Source: Trichoplax adhaerens (taxonomy: Eukaryota > Placozoa > Uniplacotomia > Trichoplacea > Trichoplacidae). Taken from it: a stretch of 64,000 nt of DNA. How positions within the stretch are numbered: the stretch's first letter is position 1; every line of letters begins with the position of its first letter. Of this stretch, positions 45,501-63,536 are shown piece by piece. The stretch is taken from the NCBI RefSeq assembly GCF_000150275.1, contig NW_002060945.1:3495172-3559171 (forward strand), in the 5' to 3' direction. Under the pieces are notes generated by a model, which was not told the origin of the DNA, ran no database searches, and saw nothing but the letters and a program-made list of their open reading frames with translations. The position numbers and the translations under genes were made by a program.

Positions 45501-48500
45501 TCTATAGCACTAGCTGCTACTTCATGACATACTTTATTATACGATACCTGTAGCATTAAATCATGCACAGAGTGACATTTATAATTTATATTACATTAGT
45601 CTATGTCACAGAGTATGGAAATCTTACCACGGAATGCTTGCAAGATAGTTTATTAGCTTTATTAGACGTTCACTTTCGATGTCAACAAATGTTACCCTAG
45701 CTAGAAAAGTGATGATAGCTCTGCCACTTCTATCTCGACCACCTAATAATTGTAAGTAAATGGGAAGCAATTTATGTTATCCCTTATGTCAAAAAATTAA
45801 CAAGTACTTTTAATTTGTGTAGTACAGTTGTAACTTTTAGAAGAGATTCGATCGGAAATCCAGTACTTAAGCATTACTATGATTGAGTTTACGTGTATCT
45901 AGGACAGAATATTGTAGCTAGTTTAAAATTAGCGATCGTTACTGTCTCAATTGCAAAGTAGTTTATTTATTGTTAAGTCATCGGCACTTTAAATTTGCAA
46001 TAAGTATTGATTGAGAGACATACGCGTACATTAATGTTGATAATATTTACAGTAATACAACATCTTGCAAGTCAAGTACATAAAACTTAGTTGTCACATT
46101 TTTATAACTATTGAAATTTTAGTGGATTGATTTACGAAATGTTTGACAACAGAAATTTCCATATCTAGAATACTAACGGCAGAAACTGGCCTTAATCTTG
46201 AGAAATATGTATATATACACTCGTTGCGTATCCCATAGCATCATAATACAGTATCGTAGCTCATAAACTGTATTACAGTATACTGTAGTACTGCCTTATC
46301 GATGTTGAATGCTGGATTCAGCAATAATACGAAATGAGGAATTGGGAGTCTTATAATTATGCTGACCTTTATTGTCACCTAGGTCAGTAATTAAATTTAC
46401 TATTTATCCTGGAGAAGTGTATGATTTATATGACATATATCCGTCCAGTATGCTGCTTAGCCTTGACCAGTGTGCGATGTAGCGTACTACTTAAAATTGC
46501 CTCGATCAAGACTTTTCGAAGTAACACCGAAGCAGTTGATATGGTACTGCTGTACATAAATTGTCATATGATGATCATGCATTGTTCTGAAGTAGTTATT
46601 GATAAACTGGATGTTCCACAGTGATCATAAAATTAAGCCGTCTCAACGAGTAATTGTTATTAGTTATAGTGATAACGACATTACAGGCGATATCAATTTT
46701 ACATTATAAGTAGTACTGTACAAACAGTATAGTGCAATTAATTAATTGAACGCCATACGGACGCGGTAGTTTCACAGCAGAGAAGTTATGATATCTTGGA
46801 ATATATTGTTTCAAGTATCTTTTGATGTATGATATACTATAAGATGAATTACGGTAGGAATGAGAGTGTGGAAAAACTCGTACTTGGTATACTGTACATT
46901 TGTGCTACTCAATTAGAAAAAAGAAAGATCTGTATGCGTATAGTGTACAGTACTGTACTGTACACCAAAGCAAATCAAGCGGTTATTAAAAAAAGAAAAA
47001 TCTTGCAATTTTGTATTAATAAAACCACTTAGAACTAGGCTGCATATACTCAAACAGTTGTTGAAGAACGAGCTAGACGAAATTCTGAAACATTGACTTA
47101 GTTCAGTGCAGCAATCTTATGATGTTACTTGTACAAAAAAGGCAGCGCCACTAAAGAAAAGTCTTGTTCAATTTATATATGTACTATGTCTTTATCAAAA
47201 TTTAGCGATGGTAGGAAATTGTTACTACAAAGAAGGCTTCCATGAAGTGCATTAGTTATGTCATGTTAATGATAAACTGTATAGGATTTTTGTTTAAAAA
47301 AATCATGGTTTTTGTTAAAGCAGTAGTAACTACATACGATGATGCAAAATAAACATAGGACACACAATAATTTGCAACTGTAAATTACTCAAATTGGTAT
47401 TAGCAGTGCAAATCGAGGATTTCAAATAATTAGCTGGTACATATGTGAAAACGCACGTTGACATATACATCCGCTCATAATATTATTCATATAGTACAGT
47501 GTTACAGTATACCGATAGTGAAGAAATCTGATGGAAAAACTGTGACGTACACTCAAAGTAAAACGCCACAACCGCTCCTGCAGTCACCGTGGCGAAGGAT
47601 TACAATAAATTACATGCGTGCATCTAGTAAGTCATTAACTAGGTCGATCTTTAAATTTTTTAAGTCATCAAATTAAACATTATAATGATGTTGTTGAGAG
47701 GGGAAAAATAATAAGCAAGAAAATCTTTGTCTGAATTTAAAGGCATAATAATAACATAATGGAAAGCAATAAAAGAATGATTTGAAATTATTGCATCTTT
47801 TGTTTTACGAAGTTCTCTCTTGTCGAGAGCTACAAGGCACAAAGACACATAACATAGTAAAGTTTTCAAGCAGCAGAGACACATGATATCACTCACTATA
47901 CGGTAGAATTAATGATGCACCGGCTGCTACGTGCAGTATGCATACGGCACTGTATACCGGACATCTTATTACAGTTAAATATCAGTTACAAGTTAAGAAA
48001 TCATGGGTTGTTGTGATTACAGTAAACGTACAGTATAACTTGAAATCGAAGATATTTTTCAACATTATTCGTAACTTGTTCAATTTACCTGACAAGAAAG
48101 CAATCTTTTCTTTTAATATTTTTAAGACATCGTTAGCCTTTAAACTGTTGTCTTCATCAGTACCTAGAGTGTAGCATTAACAGTAAAGCTTCAAAAAAAG
48201 TTTTCCAAGGCTACAAATCCTACGATTTGTAGATCATTAATTTTAAAAAATATAGTAAAACTAAAATGCTTCTGGATATAAGTATCAAAGCTTTTGGCTC
48301 TCACGAATTAGTTTTATTTATTTTATTAACGTTATTTGCTAAACGATCGACAATTGCTCTTAGGTTAATCTCATCAAGTAAAAATTAAAAATAATAGCAG
48401 TGTACTGGCATACTGAATTTTACTTAAGATGAGTATTGCACTTTGTATAACTAAACTTTGAAAGCACTACAATTCGAGTTTCTAATCTTGTTATATATAT

Positions 48501-49503
48501 ATATTAAAGTTACAATATCGAGTCCACATAAGGATTTATAGTTAGAATTAATTCATATTACCATCGAGTTCGTAATAAAACGATTTTATATTTTTTTAAC
48601 ATTGATAGTGGAGTGTACAAAAATTCAGAACGATGGTGATGAATGCATTCTGTCGTGATAATCTGATCGATTATTTATTAATTAATTCATATATTCGTAT
48701 AGCACAACAGTGCATGTAAGGGTTGAAAGAACTAGTTACTACAGTAGTAGTGGTAGTAGTAGTTAGAATGAGAGCGAGTCGCGTTATAAATTTATACTCG
48801 TTAGGATTAACAACTTGCATCCTCCATGACAAAAAGTTCAATTGCTTCATATTAATCGTACTCTCCTGTTCACAGTATTGTTATAATCATGCAAACTTGG
48901 AATACTATTGGAAAGATAGCTAAGCAATATGAGTTATAAGCTGATATGATCGAATGGTAAAGAAATTGAGTTATATAAATCGAGCAACTATTACTGCACA
49001 TTGACATGCAAATTGAGATTAATCTAAATACTTGTAATTCTCTGGCTAATGATTTCAACGACTACGTAAGGTAATTTTTGGGGGGTTGGTTTAAGCGATT
49101 AATTAATCGTTTGCGGCTAAGATAGGTATACAGGATGGAGAATAGTGTAATAGAACAGTGTTGTGATCGATATTATGAAGAAATGAAGAGTACAGTAGTG
49201 AAAGATGGATGATAAGACCGCGTGCGGCTTTTCAAGTGACGTTTGTCGTGTATAACTGTACCTAAATACAGTCATGACTGTTGTACATCAATACGTAATT
49301 GTGAATTTTTATTTAATGGTTTGTTATTACAACGACTTGAAGAATGTAAGCTGGGTGTATTTATTGGTCAATTTTTAAACTGTTTATTATTTTAGTATAT
49401 TATTGAAGTAAATAGCTTGGATTAACTTACCTAATTCCATTAAACTTTTTGAGATATCATCGTCCGATAGTGTATTGACAGCAACAAGCGATCCTGCAGC
49501 CAT
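22288..49503 (-). CDS. TRIO: TRIO/Kalirin-type triple-function Rho guanine nucleotide exchange factor
   Basis: One 27-kb gene for a multidomain RhoGEF (UNC-73/Trio/Kalirin family), ~2,620 residues from 43 placed exons (human ~3,000). Order: Sec14/CRAL-TRIO, spectrin repeats, DH1-PH1, DH2-PH2, Ig, protein kinase. In the family DH1 activates Rac/RhoG and DH2 RhoA, guiding cell migration. Exons 1-22 (49503 down to 38260) join in phase without a break, as do 23-25 (30738 to 29839) and 26-43 (28391 to 22288). Phase does not match between 22/23 and 25/26, so at least one exon is unplaced in each of 30739-38259 and 28392-29838. No SH3 was found; those gaps are where SH3-1 and the start of DH2 would be. 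Start ATG at 49501-49503 (MAAGSLVAVN). The last exon reads through to a stop at 22288, but a GTAAGT at 22367-22372 could splice to an unseen exon. Domain blocks are detailed separately. Confidence 0.93.
22977..22996. repeat. AT dinucleotide microsatellite
   Basis: (TA)n tract in the intron between two kinase exons of TRIO. Confidence 0.8.
24703..30738 (-). CDS. TRIO: TRIO exons 23-34: second linker, DH2-PH2 and post-PH region
   Basis: Exons 30615-30738, 30402-30455, 29839-29997, 28206-28391, 27057-27354, 26493-26759, 26125-26308, 25923-25962, 25775-25826, 25215-25377, 24910-25022 and 24703-24736. DH2: ELIKCEELYVRDLEYMINGY (CR1), FRNIEKIRNWH, LERPEKLGSVFLKF, and SSLQDYVIRPVEQLRLYQSW, where the usual SYLIKPVQR is DYVIRPVEQ. 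PH2: LGKLLLHDYLTV, RYVFLFEQAMILAD, and the terminal helix TWLDRIRFIMDNQ. The following exons encode a Ser/Pro-rich linker, RKLSKDKFRSPGLIQKFF and a basic stretch KGKRKNS. In vertebrates DH2 acts on RhoA; that specificity is inferred. A short exon is missing just before 28391 because phases differ. Confidence 0.9.
34679..34924 (+). other. Open frame antisense in the TRIO intron, possible relic
   Basis: 81 codons beginning LYDN/MYDN, with a plausible TTAACAG acceptor just before it. The segment QLDELLYVGYHCVTKQ has a natural composition with Cys, Trp and Pro, unlike the usual Lys/Asn/Ile-rich chance frames nearby. No family recognised. It could be a fragment of a nested gene, a transposon remnant, or chance. 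Confidence 0.2.
35035..35046. repeat. Short AT dinucleotide tract
   Basis: TATATATATATA tract inside the TRIO intron, bordering the start of the longer tandem array. Confidence 0.6.
35210..36060. repeat. TRIO: Degenerate tandem repeat, unit ~205-232 bp, about four copies, in the TRIO intron
   Basis: Two landmarks recur in the same order. The first, like GAATTGTAATCGAAAGGAAA, is at ~35262, ~35469, ~35676 and (diverged) ~35905. The second, like GAGAAGGTATTACAAATT followed by CATCTAAATAAATATCATGAAA, is at 35311, ~35516 (diverged), 35725 and 35957. Spacing is ~207, ~207 and ~232. Copies 1 and 3 are most alike. No coding potential was seen. Confidence 0.7.
38260..40838 (-). CDS. TRIO: TRIO exons 17-22: last spectrin segment, DH1-PH1 and linker
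   Basis: Exon 39234-40838 is by far the largest (1,605 nt). It carries the end of the spectrin array, a Ser/Arg linker, the whole first Dbl-homology domain and the start of the PH domain. DH landmarks: FVINELITTEQTYVKDLEQV (CR1), EVIFGNIEEIYNFHKSTF, SSYLIKPVQRMTKYQLLLKD (CR3, the most diagnostic segment) and SVPRRANDAMHAGLL. PH1 begins IEGLGKVIMQDECLL, continues with RHLFLFEKALVLSKQVKD, and is finished by exons 39041-39136 and 38873-38948 (TEEWIKRLKPL). Exons 38747-38795, 38569-38629 and 38260-38446 are a Ser-rich linker. Key DH1 residues look intact, so Rac/RhoG exchange activity is expected. Confidence 0.93.
40839..44727 (-). CDS. TRIO: TRIO exons 5-16: spectrin repeats
   Basis: Exons 44519-44727, 44171-44345, 43870-43992, 43591-43782, 43129-43503, 42886-43008, 42551-42742, 42239-42449, 41989-42149, 41539-41892, 41293-41433 and 40976-41167, all phase-compatible. 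The product is entirely helical with the periodic Trp/Leu pattern of three-helix spectrin repeats; each repeat starts with a helix such as VREWIKRNRDNF, VIEWIELHGEMY or LSGWIRHAELSL. In the family 8-9 repeats form a scaffold that binds membrane and cytoskeletal partners. A regular modular exon pattern is visible: ~123-nt helix-A exons alternate with ~192-nt exons (43870/43591 and 42886/42551, again 141/192 at 41293/40976). Confidence 0.9.
44863..49503 (-). CDS. TRIO: TRIO exons 1-4: N-terminus and Sec14 (CRAL-TRIO) domain
   Basis: Exons 49431-49503, 45628-45742, 45232-45424 and 44863-44970. Exon 2 gives GGRDRSGRAIITFLAR, the hallmark GGRDxxGxxI start of the Trio Sec14 domain. Exon 3 gives KGLTVIVDGRS and IKSDSFWKRG, matching the family's lipid-binding core. 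Exon 4 gives NLVKQIDITDLTEELQGILPY then HEEWIELRL, leading into the first spectrin repeat. Vertebrate Trio proteins can have more sequence before GGRD; here only ~24 residues precede it, so a short isoform or an extra upstream exon is possible. The acceptor of exon 3 was set by phase (ATCTAG|T), giving the bridge CQEVKVKGL. Confidence 0.9.
45743..49430. other. TRIO: TRIO intron 1
   Basis: 3.7-kb intron separating the first coding exon from the Sec14 exons. Short open frames at 46421-46624, 46829-47032, 47458-47676 and 47938-48174 have no recognisable domain and look like chance. GTAC-type words recur (46257-46290, 46942-46964), and an AT dinucleotide tract lies near 48493-48505. Confidence 0.6.
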
Positions 49504-50578
49504 GATGATCGGGAGCAATCTGTGATAGAAAAGCAATAGACCATGTTGTAGAATTGTATTTCACTAGTTTATACTATGCACAATTATCCATTTATGATGT
49601 TGTCTAGTGCATAAACTAGACTTGAAGTATTTCATGTACAGTTAAACCCCTGAAATTGAACTGCCAGCGTTTAGCATCCAGTCTGGCACTCCGTCAAGGT
49701 TAGAATTATTATAAAAATGACAACTATTTGCACTTTCGATAAAGATCGTTGGGCTGAGAATGAAAGAAAATGAAAATAGATTCTTATAATCCATTTTCAA
49801 TAAGCGATAAAAGACTAATTGCTTATGTTAACCCTTCCAATTATTGCATTCCAATTGAACCGATATGAATAAAGAAATATCTTGAAGTAGTACTAACCTC
49901 CAATGAGCTAAGCTAAGATGATGTCGCTTGTCTGCAATAGCTTAACAAATGATAACGAAGACGGCGACACTACATTACTGAAATGTTGGAACATTGAATT
50001 TGTCAAGTGGTTGAACAAAAGTCCTACTGTACTTTACGCAGTTTCAATCAATTAATTTGGCTAGTAGTAAGAATAAAAAGCAATCTTTCAAAGACAGTAA
50101 TTTTCCTAGGGTAGAAATTAGCCTCCAATTTTCTCTTTTTATTGTCCACCTTGGAGATAAAAATGGTGCGCCATCTTGAGAAGTAGGTCCAAGTTGTATT
50201 TACTTGTACTGTATTAATTATAATTTATCAATTGAACGAGTGGTGTGCACTATACAAAGTCAGCATAGCACCGGGGGCTCCTGTGGTGTCGCTGACTGCA
50301 AACCAATCGCATTGACAATGTCACTCCATGACACGTAGGATCAGTATAATGTATGTGTCAGCAGGTCGCTTTATGTGCGGTTGTCGCGTAGTACAGTGTG
50401 ACATGGATCACTCTGTTGACATGCTGGCTGATTCACCCATCATTACACGGTTCTCGAGCACTTGCTGCCACACTAGTGGTGAGATGTTGATGGTCTGAAA
50501 CAGGACCGATCATCTTGAGTGTCCAAGTCTATTTTCACATTTACTCCAAGCTTTGACTGCAATCAAGTAATGTTTTGT

Positions 50579-50760
50579 AACACTGTACCGTACCGGAACC
50601 GGAGAGTACTGTACAGTGTACAGTGTACAGTGCACAGAGATTCTTCTTGAAGTACTGTACACTGTACAGTACTGCCCAAGAATGCTTTGAAAAAAAATAA
50701 GAATTCACTAGTACGGTACGGTACTATTGCAGTACTGTACATAGAGATTCATCTTGAACT
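50579..50760. repeat. GTAC-palindrome cluster with a local duplication
   Basis: Dense runs such as GTACTGTACAGTGTACAG and GGTACGGTACGGTAC. The phrase AGAGATTC(T/A)TCTTGAA after a GTAC run occurs at ~50636-50651 and again at ~50743-50758, so one unit of about 107 bp seems to have been duplicated and then diverged. Confidence 0.6.
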
Positions 50761-51539
50761 TTATTTAACACAGTATGACGAAATATTTTATTTATTCCAG
50801 TGTTGTACTGTAGCTTGTGCAACAATAGTTTACACTGTATTCATTCATAGCCTTGTATTTCTGCTATCTTGCTATGCCGTAATAGGTCATACTTGAGTAG
50901 CTAAGTTGTTTCGACTCAGAGAAATGGTTTTCCAAAACGTAGAGGGAAGAAAAAAAATTTTCTTTTCCTATCCATGGTCTCCATGATCGTGATTACACAG
51001 ATGTTCCCATTTGCTCCAGTATACAATGTCACTGTACAGTACTGTAGACCACAATCTGAAAAGAGAGTGACACCAAGTGGTCGTTCACTGAAGTGATTGA
51101 ACGCTGCCCGACTCGTTTTTCCCCTCATTCTACTCTCTACTCTACCACTGGAAGCGTTACCCTACTGTATCAAAAGCAATCTTTCTTGCAGCTCTGTATG
51201 CAGCGTTGCGGACATACGGTAGAGTTGAAATAATAATTAGCAATAGAATTGTCCTCCTCATTTTTAGTATATAGAGCGACCATTTTGCATCGCTAACGAT
51301 AGGTTGATCTGCAACTTGAAGTGGCCGTTGTGACTCGTTGAGTGCAAGAAATGGTGCTGAACATTTTGCTGATTATCATCTCTTTGAACACTCAACATGC
51401 ATACTACAGTTGCTTATAAACATTCACTACCAAAAAAGTAAAAATACCTGACCAAGGTATTTTTTAGTTGTCCGATGGAGTGTACTCCTATATACAGTAG
51501 TACAAAACCACCTTGGACATCGTGGACAGTAACAGACAT

Positions 51540-51710
51540 ACAGGGTGTCCATAAATTATCCCAGCGTACAAATTTAAAATTAGCATTGCCAAATCGAGCA
51601 GTAATTTGCCTCCAAAATCTACTGAAATGTACAGTAACAAATAACCTATCATAATGTGAAAACTTGAAAGCTGTACGGTTAACTTGAAATGACCATTGAC
51701 CAATACTGTA
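51540..51710. mobile_element. Possible transposon-terminus fossil
   Basis: Begins CAGGGTGTCCATAAATTAT, the kind of sequence that begins the terminal repeats of several mariner/Tc-like and related DNA transposons. No matching inverted partner or transposase was found within the window, so at most this is a solo end or a short non-autonomous fragment. Confidence 0.25.
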
Positions 51711-51849
51711 AATCGCCTGCGCGTTTTAGTGATGGAACTCATGGAAATCCCATTGTCCGTCCATCTCTCTTTCAACTACAGTACCAAATTACTACGAATA
51801 GTACTGTACTGTACAGTACAATAGAGTTCTGTACTGTACTGTATACTGT

Positions 51850-52980
51850 AAGTGCAAGTGGGTCACCCGCGCCAGCCGTAGTCTGCCACCGTGCTTTGAA
51901 AATCAATGGCTGATTCTGGGTATGCTGCTGGAGGTCTGCGTTCCAGTGCTTGCCAAGGATAATCATGATGGAATTCTGCTTGGCCATTACTATACTGCAA
52001 ATAAGAAGAGATTAATACAGTGTAAGAAGAGTTAAACTCAAGCCTACAATATCTTAAAAGAAATGAGCATGATATTGACTTTGACGGTAGTTTTGTACGA
52101 AGAAAGTGGCTGTGTAGACCTGTTGTAAAGAGTACACTGTTGCTGTTAGAAATGGATAATTCCTTCGTCAACCCTTCATTTCAGTCTTTAACCTGCTATG
52201 CGTTTACTGTATTTAGTGCTGTTGCAAAGCGTCTTAAAGCCTAAAACTTGAAATACTGTTTTTTCTTACAGTAATCCATTCAAGAGTAAAATTACACTCA
52301 TTTCTTCATCATTTTAACAGAGATTCTTGGATGAAATAAAGGTACGACTCTACTCTGGCTCTACCTTGAATATTTCAAGATACAGTAATCTACTCTTGGC
52401 CCACGTACGGTGGCTTTTACTGTATTTTTACTAACTGCTGGTTTTCTATCTAGATTTCTCTTGGTTTAATTCTCTTTAAAGTACACTTTTACAAGGTAGA
52501 TTTTATAGCATTTTGACACTAAGACAACCCAGTATCCTTATATCTCTTACTATAGCAAAATATTAATTATACAGTACTGTATATATGTGTATATACATAT
52601 ACTGTATTTAAAGTTCATTAATGATTAGTTACAGTGCATATTAGTCTTTGTTTTGTCGACGAGAGCAACGGCAGGCATACTGTACGTAGAAGATGGACTT
52701 GACTTCATATTATTGATGTAACGTATGTCGTAGGAAATAGTGCGGAGCCCATCCCTGTTCCATAGTGATTTTTCCTTCGTGCCAATTCTATAGTTTTACT
52801 TCTCGCACTGTAAAGGAAATCATATCATCTGTTTTACCTTCATATTTTCGCCACCATTTCTGATATAATCGACAGTGTTGCTGATATCGATGAGTGAGGT
52901 TACTGAGGTAAATACGCATAGCTTGCAATCCATAAAAATGAGCACCACACATACGACTACTGACTGACACTAAATTTTAT
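51850..52980 (-). CDS. Candidate small two-exon gene of unknown function
   Basis: A minus-strand frame at 52788-52970 includes MCGAHFYGLQAMRIYLSNL and LYQKWWRKYEGKTDD, with Trp, Cys, His and Tyr content unlike the chance frames around it. A GT donor (GAA|GTAAAA) follows in frame. About 0.8 kb downstream a strong acceptor (TTATTTGCAG) opens a frame with YPWQALERRPPAAYPES that ends in WRG and TGA at ~51868. A second frame over that exon is also open, so the reading is not decided. I recognise neither half. It would sit between and compete with the TRIO/MALSU1 promoters. Confidence 0.25.
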
Positions 52981-53348
52981 TGCCGTTAAATCAATGGATG
53001 AAACGTATGTTGATCAATAGCAGAACCATAAGTCTTCTGTAATAATATCTTTCTTTCCTTTATCCGACTACTGTACTGTACAGTATACAGTATAACGGAT
53101 ATTTCGCAGTATTGATTACCTTGATATACCTGTACTCGTGACTAGTGCCGAAATATGTATGTATGCATGTAGGAATTATTTCTTACATGTGTAACGACTG
53201 TAAGTAGTTACTCGAATGGATCAATTGATGTAACAATTAGTGCCTGAATAGTGAAGTACCCTACGGTTGTTGATTTCTAATGACTTGAAGTAATCTCTAA
53301 TATTTGATAAATATTGACAGGAGAGACTTCTACAGCTCACAAGACGCC

Positions 53349-54516
53349 ATGAATTTCACAATCTTCTCTCGGTTTCTTAACCCCATAACAAAACACCGTC
53401 CTATTAACCTGAATGGTTATCATCGATATTATGCTACTTATTGGTTAAATCATAATAGGCCTTGCAAAAATCCAGAATCGACATTAAGTTGCTATAGGCA
53501 TCAGCATCACCATACCTGGATTCAAAAGGATGTTCTATCAAACATGAAAGGAGCTTTGGCTAACTTTGGTGGTAGTTTTTCCTTCTTGACCAATTCCACT
53601 TCCAACTACCTATCCGTCGCACAAGTAACTGATCTACTTCGACAGGAGAGAGGAAAAGATGTCTGTGCCATCAATATATCTCCTGAATATTGCTATGTTG
53701 ATCATATTGTTATTTGTAGTGGTTCATCTACACGTCATCTTAGAGGAATGGCAACTTCGTTGAAATCTCAGGTAAACATAGACAACAGTGAATACGGTAG
53801 TATTCAATTTTGTCGAATCTGTTTAAAATGTATACCAATACAGTAGCACCATCATTCTAAAATGAGATAATCAATTATATTATTAAGCATGGCTGTTCGT
53901 CCATCTTTACAAACTATGAAATGCTCTTTCGATCATTTATATAATTTAAATTTTACAACTACGTCGTATGCCTGTATTTCTCGAAACGTGTATCACCACC
54001 TTTTAGCATGAGTTTGTAAAAATGAAGCGTTAATATGCGCTAATTTTATACTGTACCATGGACTACTAGAAATAGCTGTACTAGGATCAATCAATTTTTA
54101 CCTAATGGTACATTTTTTACCAGAATCCTTGAAAATTTATACCGTGCATAAAATTACTGTTATAAACTTAAATTAGGATTTTCAACTTTTTTTCATAATG
54201 TTCGTTGATATCATCGCCGGCAAATTTTGTATTATAGTCCAATGATGCATTCCTTGTTAATAAGGTATCCTTGTTCTTGCCTCTGTAGTTTCGTGGAAAG
54301 CATCTGCCTGGTATTGGCAAAGTACTTATCGAAGGAGAGGACTGTCAAGATTGGATGGCAATTGATATTGGAAATATGGTAGTCCATTTTTTCTTACCGG
54401 AAACTCGCGAGAAATATCAGTTGGAAAAGTTATGGCTACTAGGACCGCAATATGATGATTTAACTATTTCAATGTCACTGACGGAGGATCTAATGAATAA
54501 GCACTGGAACAAATGA
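53349..54516 (+). CDS. MALSU1: Mitochondrial assembly of ribosomal large subunit protein 1 (RsfS/Iojap family)
   Basis: Two exons, 53349-53771 and 54289-54516, give 216 residues. The N-terminus ([18 protein letters not shown]) is basic and lacks acids, as expected of a mitochondrial targeting peptide. The RsfS domain spans the exon junction: [37 protein letters not shown], then in exon 2 [39 protein letters not shown]. The GxSxRH and LPETRExYxLEKLW signatures define the family. RsfS binds uL14 on the large subunit and blocks premature joining; MALSU1 does this in mitochondria during mitoribosome assembly. The ATG at 53349 was chosen over the upstream TTG frame because of its context and the targeting peptide. 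A TTGACAG just upstream may be the acceptor of a 5' UTR intron. Confidence 0.95.
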
Positions 54517-56370
54517 ATATTGATGATACGGATTCTTCAGTGAGAATACGAAAGCTCCAACTGATAGGTAATTTTAGTACCATAATGGACAGGATGACAA
54601 TTACAATTGTGTAATAATTAATTAATGCGATATTTGCTACTTCTTGCATTAATCATGTTATTACTAGAGTGTAAGATAAATTAGGAAGCGAATGTATTAT
54701 AAATATCATAGACTAACATGCATTAAAAGATCGAAATGACGCATTAATATTTTATTATGTTGCATTCTATTGTTCTATTTTATTACGCCATGCTTGTTAA
54801 TATGACTTTATAATTTTCACCTTTTAAAAGAAACTTAAGGTGATTTTGTTGCTATAACATCAGTCTAATTGAGTGATTGAAATATACAAGTGATAGAGAC
54901 GTAAACATCACCGGAGATTTTATCTACGCCCAGCAATGTCTTATTTACCGGATTTTATTCTTAAAGTACAAGATATTAAGTGTAATTTACAAACAATGTA
55001 ATGAAAATTGTAATTTTCACTCCATAATGAAATGCAAAATGGAAGAATCTAAATAACCGAGTTTTAGAGATTTTATGTTTGTGGCAATAAAATAACTGGA
55101 TTGCATCTATTTATATGAATTATTTGACAATTGTTCAGATAATTACGACCTAATATTAAGAAATTACGTCAGCGGCAACGATGGCACAGCTAATACTTTT
55201 ATTATAGTCCAAAAAAATTTATTTGTGTGATTAGCGTGTGCAAAACATGTACAGTACTTTACTGTCAATCTTGGAGCAAGTAAAGTAGTACATCCGAACC
55301 TATTTCATACATTCCCAGGTACCGTACTTTAGATCATTTCTAATTTCTAATGTACAGTATATCATTTTTCGTTATGATTGCTATATTTTGGTCTTAATAT
55401 GCTATCTATCAATGTCTACTTATTGATTTATTACTTACTAGTCAATACACAGTGTTAGGTGAAAAATGACAAGAATTTCCTTCGAGAAAAATTACGAGTG
55501 TTATTTATCATAAACCAACATACTATGGGTCATCTTATTTATACCTAATCACAGATACTACAGTAGTCCTCAGTTCGTTAGGAAAGAAAAATTGAGAAAT
55601 ATACATAAACAATATTGATAATAAATCATCATTATTACTGTTAATGAGATTTTTTTCAAGTAATAACATTATAAGTATCCAGTAGTAATTACTAAATTCC
55701 ATTTTCATTTCTATCAATACAGCAGCACCTTTCTATTATAATTCCTTTCAATAGATTAAAAAAATACTAAGATCTGATAAACTTGCAGCAATTCTATGAT
55801 ACAAGCAAATTGTTAAACATAAGTATTTGTTACGCCAAACAGTCGCTAATCTTAAAAGCAAACGGGTATTTAGGACGATGAATGATAATGAATTATATTA
55901 TACGTACAAGCAGGTTTAGTAATTCTAGAAATTGATTGATTGATGTACTGTTAATTGTATAGTATATGGATTGACGATAGTTATTTTATATACCAGTGTA
56001 CATTATATACACTACTGTAATTTGTGATCATATATATGATGCTAAAATGGCTGTAATGGTAAATTTAGCATATACATACGCGTATAATAATGCATTTGTT
56101 TACTTTGTTGATTTATGACGAAGATCGTAGAGATTATCATAAGAGATTACAAATATTCAATATAACTGTACACTGTACAGTGTACACACGATGCATTACT
56201 ATAAGTATCGAGAAATTTTATAACACATTAGTAGGCGTGACGTTTACGCATTGCAACTTATTATTCATAAAATGTATAGAGTTCACTTTTTCTAATTTCA
56301 AAATCCTACATCGAAAAATTTAAAACATCTAGAGAAAAATTTTTTCCATTAATTAATTAACGTAGATCAA
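54517..56370. other. Convergent intergenic region, MALSU1 / receptor tyrosine kinase
   Basis: AT-rich; short frames at 55535-55717 and 56090-56323 look like chance. A palindromic run (GTACACTGTACAGTGTACAC) lies at 56166-56185. Should contain both 3' UTRs. Confidence 0.55.

Positions 56371-63536
<7,166 letters not shown>

Larger units (their letters stand above)
49504..53348. promoter_or_regulatory. Divergent intergenic region, TRIO / MALSU1
   Basis: Both flanking genes start at its edges, so it carries two promoters. Contains GTAC-palindrome clusters at 50579-50760, 51032-51045, 51801-51851, 52570-52606 and 53070-53094; a transposon-end-like sequence near 51540; and a weak minus-strand gene candidate at ~51850-52980. 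An imperfect inverted repeat around CTAGTTTAT ... ATAAACTAG lies at ~49564-49620. Confidence 0.55.

Noticed and set aside
46421-48174. Several plus-strand frames of 60-80 codons in TRIO intron 1
   Set aside because: Low-complexity or repeat-derived translations (many encode the GTAC words as Y/S/T/V runs) with no domain.
49564-49620. Inverted repeat CTAGTTTAT ... ATAAACTAG as a transposon
   Set aside because: Arms of only ~9 bp with imperfect extension and no target-site duplication; too weak to call.
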